A stretch of 64,000 bases of DNA from Oceanisphaera pacifica (GTDB lineage: Bacteria; Pseudomonadota; Gammaproteobacteria; Enterobacterales; Aeromonadaceae). The notes under the pieces were generated by a model. That model was not told the origin of the DNA. It did not search any database and saw nothing but the letters and a program-made list of their open reading frames with translations. Both the position numbers and the translations under genes were made by a program. Positions 60,317 to 64,000 of this stretch are shown here, in pieces; the first letter of the stretch is position 1; each line of letters begins with the position of its first letter. The DNA lies in the NCBI RefSeq assembly GCF_017498065.1, contig NZ_JAGDFX010000021.1:1-64000 (forward strand), in the 5' to 3' direction.

Positions 60317-60655
60317 ATGCAACTGAAAACCCTGATATTACCTTTATTACTTACTTTACCTGTAACCGGCTGTAGCTTGGTATATAAAGTGGACATTCCA
60401 CAAGGTAACTATATTGAAAGCAAGCAAGTAGAAAAGTTACGCCAAGGCATGAGCCAAGAGCAAGTACGCTATTTATTGGGCAGCCCAATGAGTTTAGATG
60501 GCTTTAACAAAGATCGCTGGGTGTACCTCTACTATTTTAAAGCAGGGCATGAAGCTCCCGAGCAACAAGAGCTTATTTTAAACTTTGATAATAATGCACT
60601 TATTTCTGTGGGCGGTGATTATCAAGAGCCAGCGGCATTTTCAAACAGCTTTTAG
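60317..60655 (+). CDS. bamE: Outer-membrane assembly lipoprotein BamE
   Basis: Small lipoprotein of the BAM complex that inserts beta-barrel proteins. 113 residues. Signal peptide with lipobox PVTGC at the end of LILPLLLTLPVTGC. The fold core is IESKQVEKLRQGMSQEQVRY and LLGSPMSLDGFNKDRWVYLY. The frame is open upstream, but ATG 60317 begins the signal peptide. Convergent with rnfH. Confidence 0.94.
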   Translation: MQLKTLILPLLLTLPVTGCSLVYKVDIPQGNYIESKQVEKLRQGMSQEQVRYLLGSPMSLDGFNKDRWVYLYYFKAGHEAPEQQELILNFDNNALISVGGDYQEPAAFSNSF

Positions 60656-60673
60656 TGGGCAGGATAAAACACA

Positions 60674-60712
60674 ACAATGTCGGCTTACATAACAAAGTGA
60701 GCCGACATTTAG
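60674..60712. terminator. Bidirectional terminator between bamE and rnfH
   Basis: A 10-bp perfect stem (AATGTCGGCT at 60676-60685, AGCCGACATT at 60700-60709) between convergent genes; only short T-runs. Confidence 0.7.
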
Positions 60713-60724
60713 CGTATTAGGTAG

Positions 60725-61075
60725 TTATGCTTTGTTACGTCTGGCACGATTAGGGTCGGGGCGACCACCCGTGACTTTGTCTGCTCTGCCTGCGGCTTTA
60801 GCCTGCTCAGCCCGCTTGCGTCGGATCTCTTTCGGATCAGCGAGTAGGGGACGATAAATTTCAATGCGATCCCCTTCTCGTAATACCTGATCAAGCTTAA
60901 CCTGCTTTCCAAAAATGCCCACCATATTGGTATTAAGATCTATCTCAGGAAATTGCTGCAAGATACCTGACTGCTCAATGGCTTCTTGTACCTGTCCTGC
61001 TTCCGGTACGGTTAGGCTTAATACGGTTTGCTGAGTGGGAAGCGCATAGACAACTTCAATGTGAATTAGCTTCAT
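60725..61075 (-). CDS. rnfH: RnfH family ubiquitin-like protein
   Basis: 116-residue beta-grasp protein of unknown function, first noted near rnf genes and conserved after ratA. IHIEVVYALPTQQTVLSLTV, GIFGKQVKLDQVLREGDRIE and IYRPLLADPKEIRRKRAEQ are typical; the C-terminus is strongly basic. Overlaps ratA by 4 bases (ATGA). Confidence 0.92.
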   Translation of the reverse strand: MKLIHIEVVYALPTQQTVLSLTVPEAGQVQEAIEQSGILQQFPEIDLNTNMVGIFGKQVKLDQVLREGDRIEIYRPLLADPKEIRRKRAEQAKAAGRADKVTGGRPDPNRARRNKA

Positions 61076-61503
61076 CCGTACACCTTTTTGGCTCGTTCGC
61101 TAAAAGACTGTACCATGGCATTAGCCAGCTCTTTAAAAACACCGCCAAATGCGAGCTCTATTAATCTAGAGGTAAACTCAAAGTAAAGCTCAAGCTCCAC
61201 TTTACAAGCATCATCATCTAATGGGGTAAAGGTCCAGCCGCCATTTAAAGCCTTGAAAGGGCCGTCAACCAACTCCACACTAATGTGACGACTAGGAGTA
61301 AGGGTATTACGAGTGGTAAAAGTTTTACGAATCCCCGCTTTAGCAACATCTAGCGCTGCCGTTATTGTATTATCAGACTCAGAAATCACACGGCTATCGA
61401 CACACCCAGGTAGAAACTGGGGATATGAGTCAATATCGTTAACCAATTCATACATTTGTTGTGCGCTAAACATAACTAACGCACTGCGAGTGATACTTGG
61501 CAT
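61072..61503 (-). CDS. ratA: START-like RatA family protein
   Basis: 143-residue SRPBCC/START-fold protein, the RatA family. E. coli RatA was reported as a toxin that blocks 50S-30S association, and relatives of this family (Coq10) bind ubiquinone. PSITRSALVMFSAQQMYELV and YPQFLPGCVDSRVI are the family start. ATG 61503 gives the normal N-terminus; the frame is open six codons more. In a coupled pair with rnfH, and divergent from smpB. Confidence 0.92.
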   Translation of the reverse strand: MPSITRSALVMFSAQQMYELVNDIDSYPQFLPGCVDSRVISESDNTITAALDVAKAGIRKTFTTRNTLTPSRHISVELVDGPFKALNGGWTFTPLDDDACKVELELYFEFTSRLIELAFGGVFKELANAMVQSFSERAKKVYG

Positions 61504-61676
61504 ACTTTCTCCTGGCAGCAAGACCCGTGCATTTTAACATTAAATTCAGTGGGACTCACGACCGATACCGTTTTTAAGTCATCACTGTATTTATCTTTCC
61601 AACCTTGAGTGAAAAGTGCGCAGTTAAGACGCGAGTATTTCCCAAGGCATGAAAGGATCCGTATACTCGAGGCATT

Positions 61677-62162
61677 ATGAAAAAATCTAAATCAAAGAAA
61701 AAAGTAGGCTCTAGCACCATTGCCCTTAATAGAAAGGCAAGGCACGAATATTTTGTTGAAGAAAAAATCGAGGCCGGGTTAGAACTACAAGGATGGGAAG
61801 TGAAAGCAATGCGGGCCGGCAAAGCCAACATTGCCGATTCTTACGTCTTTATACGTAATGGCGAAGCTTTTTTAATTGCCGCCACCATTACGCCCCTTAA
61901 TGTGGCGTCAACGCATGTAGTATGTGACCCCATGCGTTCGCGCAAGCTCTTACTTAAGCGACGCGAGCTCGATCGCTTAGCCGATCAGCTTGACCGCGAA
62001 GGTTACACCTTAGTGCCGCTGGCGCTATATTGGTCTAACTCTTGGGTTAAAGTCGAAATTGGCTTGGTAAAAGGTAAAAAAGACCGAGACAAGCGCCAAG
62101 ACGTAAAAGAGCGAGACTGGAAGCGTGAAAAAGATCGCATGATGAAACACAGCAATCGTTAA
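61677..62162 (+). CDS. smpB: SsrA-binding protein SmpB
   Basis: Obligate partner of tmRNA in rescuing stalled ribosomes. 161 residues. [39 protein letters not shown], and the OB-fold that holds the tmRNA elbow; the basic C-terminal tail ([20 protein letters not shown]) reads the empty mRNA channel. Next to ssrA, 42 bases away. Confidence 0.96.
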   Translation: MKKSKSKKKVGSSTIALNRKARHEYFVEEKIEAGLELQGWEVKAMRAGKANIADSYVFIRNGEAFLIAATITPLNVASTHVVCDPMRSRKLLLKRRELDRLADQLDREGYTLVPLALYWSNSWVKVEIGLVKGKKDRDKRQDVKERDWKREKDRMMKHSNR

Positions 62163-62165
62163 CCC

Positions 62166-62194
62166 TTGCGATTTTTATCAAATTAGCTTAGGAT
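62166..62194 (+). promoter_or_regulatory. Promoter of ssrA
   Basis: TTGCGA at 62166-62171, 17-base spacer, TAGGAT at 62189-62194, with the mature 5' G about 11 bases later. Spacing and position fit a sigma-70 promoter of its own for tmRNA. Confidence 0.65.
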
Positions 62195-62204
62195 AAACGA
62201 ACTT

Positions 62205-62566
62205 GGGGCTGATTCTGGATTCGACGAGATTCACGAACTCCTAGGTGCATGCCGAGGTGCGATAGGCCTCGTTAAAAAATCGCAAAAAAATAGTCGCAAA
62301 CGACGAAAACTACGCACTAGCAGCTTAATAACCTGCATAGAGCCCTTCTACCCTAGCTTGTCTGTGACTTAGGGAATTGGAAGGTCATCCTTCACAGAAT
62401 CGCGTGGAAATCGAGCCTGACGGTGGAAGCGTTAAACTTAATTTAGGCTAGTTATTCTGTGGCGTGTCTATCCGCAGCAGATGGCGAATGTAATGATTAG
62501 ACTAAGCATGTAGTACCGACGACGTAGGTTTTTCGGACGCGGGTTCAAATCCCGCCAGCTCCACCA
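62205..62566 (+). ncRNA. ssrA: Transfer-messenger RNA (one-piece)
   Basis: Starts GGGGCTGATTCTGGATTCG, the canonical acceptor and D-like region, and ends with a tRNA-type T arm (GGTTCAAATCC) and encoded CCA at 62564-62566; the 5' GGGGCTG pairs with CAGCTCC. The tag frame resumes at GCA 62296 and stops at TAA 62326-62328, encoding ANDENYALAA, the same tag as E. coli. About 362 nucleotides, usual length. Gene of the trans-translation system with smpB. Confidence 0.97.
62541..62566 (+). other. Putative attachment site in ssrA 3' end
   Basis: The T-arm to CCA end of tmRNA is a frequent tyrosine-integrase target. Foreign-looking small genes begin within 100 bases. The second att copy would lie outside the window, so this is inference. 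Confidence 0.45.
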
Positions 62567-62577
62567 ATCGATTGGAT

Positions 62578-62604
62578 AAGCCCTTGTTATGCAAGGGCTT
62601 TTTC
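62578..62604 (+). terminator. Terminator of ssrA
   Basis: AAGCCCTTG at 62578-62586 pairs with CAAGGGCTT at 62592-62600, followed by Ts, 12 bases after the tmRNA CCA. Confidence 0.88.
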
Positions 62605-62619
62605 TTTATCTGTAATTTG

Positions 62620-62640
62620 ATGCGGCCATTTATGCGGCCA
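62620..62640 (+). repeat. Paired 9-mer after ssrA
   Basis: ATGCGGCCA occurs twice, at 62620-62628 and 62632-62640, with TTT between. Such short direct repeats near an att core can be integrase or excisionase arm sites, but no integrase gene is visible here. Confidence 0.4.
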
Positions 62641-62659
62641 CTTGACTCAAGGGATTGTT

Positions 62660-63025
62660 ATGTTCAGGCTTATTCTTCCATTGATTTTGTGCTTTTTGTT
62701 TGTGGGCTGTGCGTCTTATGGGGCGAAAATTGATGCTAATGCTGTTCAGCAGATAGAGAAAGGTAAAACCACAGAAAATCAGGTTTATGCTTTACTTGGT
62801 AACCCTATGTCAGTGGGTATTGCTCCCGATGGTCAAAAGTTTTTAATGTATATGTATACGAAATCACAAGCTAAAGCATCGACTTTTATTCCTGTTGTTG
62901 GCTTACTTGCTGGTGGCGCAGATACTACATCTCAAACTCTACAAGTTTGGATCAATGCTAATGGTGTAGTCTCAAATTATGCATTTAATGATACGCAAAC
63001 AGAATTAAAAACTGGTGTTCTATAA
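62660..63025 (+). CDS. BamE-like (SmpA/OmlA-fold) lipoprotein of the island
   Basis: 121 residues from ATG 62660 (AAGGGA upstream). Signal peptide with lipobox LFVGC near residue 17. IEKGKTTENQVYALLGNPMS copies the BamE fold core, and FLMYMYTKSQ follows; the C-terminal part has a glycine-rich hydrophobic stretch (FIPVVGLLAGGAD). Similar proteins are common in phage and island genes, function unknown. True bamE is 2 kb upstream, so this is a second, diverged member of the fold. Confidence 0.8.
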   Translation: MFRLILPLILCFLFVGCASYGAKIDANAVQQIEKGKTTENQVYALLGNPMSVGIAPDGQKFLMYMYTKSQAKASTFIPVVGLLAGGADTTSQTLQVWINANGVVSNYAFNDTQTELKTGVL

Positions 63026-63035
63026 CTATCGCCTT

Positions 63036-63302
63036 TTAACTTAAGGCGCTGTAATGACCGCACGGCTCGACAAGCATTATTATTTTCTTGCCGTGCTCTT
63101 TATAAGCGTCCCGCGTTTCTATTGCTTGCTGCAAGGTCAGGCCGTAACTGGTCACGGTGTCGCCCTCTCTGGTGCTGGTTCCTGCCATTTCGGGGCATTC
63201 AGTTATTGCCAAGTAGCCCGCAACTATTTCTATATTCTGCTGAGCAACTAAATCAGGGTGCTTTGCTTCGAGCTTAGCCAAGCGCTTTTTTAGCGTTGTC
63301 AT
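63036..63302 (-). CDS. Small island protein 1 of the KRLAKLE family
   Basis: 88 residues, starting MTTLKKRLAKLEAKHP and continuing with VAGYLAITECPEMAGTS. The ATG overlaps the stop of the next upstream gene by ATGA. It shares the opening helix with three other genes of this run, which otherwise differ. No known function; the last gene in the run. Confidence 0.7.
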   Translation of the reverse strand: MTTLKKRLAKLEAKHPDLVAQQNIEIVAGYLAITECPEMAGTSTREGDTVTSYGLTLQQAIETRDAYKEHGKKIIMLVEPCGHYSALS

Positions 63303-63478
63303 ATTGTCCCCTCAATTACGGCTTGCACTGGTACGGGTTGCCCCGCGTCCCTCATTGCGAGCATTCGCTCCAACTGTTTCACACTTAGCGCGGCTATAAT
63401 TTCAGGGCTTACGCGTGAAGCTGGCAAGGCTGGATGCTTTGCTTCGAGTTTAGTTAAGCGTTTCTTAATGTTTACCAT
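63299..63478 (-). CDS. Small island protein 2 of the KRLAKLE family
   Basis: 59 residues; too short to be caught by simple ORF cutoffs. Starts MVNIKKRLTKLEAKHP, then VSPEIIAALSVKQLERMLAM and QPVPVQAVIEG. Stop overlaps the following start (ATGA), and its own start lies inside the end of the preceding gene (7-base overlap). Overlaps on both sides argue for a real gene. Confidence 0.7.
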   Translation of the reverse strand: MVNIKKRLTKLEAKHPALPASRVSPEIIAALSVKQLERMLAMRDAGQPVPVQAVIEGTI

Positions 63479-63693
63479 TCGTTAGTCCCGTCATCGAAAA
63501 CCTTTAAATTCAAACCCCACTCGGGCAAGTTCTGGATCAGGTCGGCTTGCTCTTTGTTGGTGGCTCGTCTTGGCATTGGTTCCCGTCCCTCATTACGAGC
63601 GGCTGCAAGCTCGGCTAGCAACTCCCTGAGCCACGTCTCGGCGGGTCTACTGTGTACGGCTTCAAGCTTAGCCAACCTTTGCTTTGTGCTCAT
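63472..63693 (-). CDS. Small island protein 3 of the KRLAKLE family
   Basis: 73 residues, starting MSTKQRLAKLEAVHS, then ETWLRELLAELAAARNEGRE and a more acidic end. Its ATG overlaps the preceding stop (ATGA). No known function. Confidence 0.7.
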   Translation of the reverse strand: MSTKQRLAKLEAVHSRPAETWLRELLAELAAARNEGREPMPRRATNKEQADLIQNLPEWGLNLKVFDDGTNEW

Positions 63694-63860
63694 TTCCCTA
63701 GCTCCTCAAAATTAAGCTTTTGCGCTGGTTGGGTCGCTGCAATTCCCATTAGTGCTAGTTCTTCGGCGCTGTAATATAGGTTTGCGAATGTAGGCACCAT
63801 AACAGTCGATTGCTTAGCGGTTAATGTCTCAAGCTTAGCTAGGCGCTTTTTAATGCTCAT
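63690..63860 (-). CDS. Small island protein 4 of the KRLAKLE family
   Basis: 56 residues, too short for simple ORF cutoffs. Starts MSIKKRLAKLETLTA, then VPTFANLYYSAEELALMG. Both ends overlap neighbours by ATGA. No known function. Confidence 0.68.
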   Translation of the reverse strand: MSIKKRLAKLETLTAKQSTVMVPTFANLYYSAEELALMGIAATQPAQKLNFEELGK

Positions 63861-64000
63861 GCTGTGCGCTCCTCTAACTCATCTAGGCGGCGGCTGAGTT
63901 CGTCTATCTCGGTAATTTTAGACAAGTCAGCAATGGCGGCCAAAAGCTGGCGGCCAGTAATCGGATCAAGTTCGCCCTGAGCAATAGCCTTTAGAATGCT
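63857..64000 (-). CDS. Partial gene at window edge, C-terminus of a phage-type helical protein
   Basis: The last 47 residues of a gene that enters from the right: AIAQGELDPITGRQLLAAIA, then ITEIDELSRRLDELEERTA. The pattern (G-E-L/I-T/D-P, then an amphipathic coiled coil) is like the C-terminus of DUF5681 or small-terminase-like phage proteins. It is the first gene of the overlapping run. Identity is tentative. Confidence 0.5.
   Translation of the reverse strand, partial: SILKAIAQGELDPITGRQLLAAIADLSKITEIDELSRRLDELEERTA

Noticed and set aside
63054-63251. Plus-strand frame after the island lipoprotein
   Set aside because: Shadow of the minus-strand small gene, which has coupled overlaps and the shared KRLAKLE start.

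Overview
The window is chromosomal DNA of a gammaproteobacterium. Gene order gives this away: syd next to queF and yqcA-truC-yqcC, cspD divergent from clpS-clpA, infA-bpt-aat, trxB | lrp-ftsK-lolA-rarA-serS, cvpA-purF, and ratA-rnfH beside bamE, smpB and ssrA. Protein sequences and the set of DUF families (DUF3549, DUF3301, DUF3081, DUF2310, DUF2789) point to the Aeromonadales/Alteromonadales side, perhaps an Oceanimonas/Oceanisphaera-like marine bacterium. That placement is inference.

Layout. 1-763: a broken PAS-type chemotaxis receptor. 1.1-9.7 kb: yghU, a BCCT transporter, a CNB-CBS-DUF294 protein with a DEDDh exonuclease, and small genes leading to rlmM. 11-18 kb (minus strand): NAD-type isocitrate dehydrogenase, xni, ppnN, a diguanylate cyclase and a TPR/degenerate-GGDEF protein. 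18.5-25 kb: queF/syd, DUF genes, yqcC-truC-yqcA. 25-30 kb: meso-diaminopimelate dehydrogenase, a CvfB-like RNA-binding protein, an SLC13 permease with an odd charged linker, DUF3081. 30-42 kb: dbpA, glnD, a VTT-domain protein, and the N-degron genes clpS, clpA, bpt and aat around cspD and infA. 42-59 kb: SulP transporter, trxB, lrp, ftsK, lolA, rarA, serS, AbgT transporter, cvpA, purF, a GGDEF-EAL protein. 59-62.6 kb: udp, bamE, rnfH, ratA, smpB and tmRNA. 62.6-64 kb: the start of a probable integrated element next to the tmRNA 3' end, with a BamE-like lipoprotein and a chain of tiny overlapping genes.

The core genes are ordinary. What is unusual is the DNA between them. At least ten intergenic blocks are built from degenerate arrays that keep a strict 7-nucleotide period. 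The heptads share fixed outer bases and vary in the middle (families such as GCTNNNC, AGCNNTC, CTNACNG, GANTAGG, ATTCAAC, ATACGCC). They are mixed with a dyad repeat that begins GTCATTGCGAGG and ends GGCAATCCA. Larger composites of these modules recur: a 197-bp direct repeat at 7310/7617, a 65-bp repeat at 20066/20412, a 71-bp repeat at 38978/39857, and a roughly 320-bp inverted pair (30020-30338 and 39511-39851) bracketing the dbpA-to-clpA segment. This heptad-phased repeat system is the best candidate here for something not yet described. Two other intergenic regions (31912-32141 and about 49201-49445) lack heptads but hold several strong hairpins and may be structured RNAs or small mobile elements.
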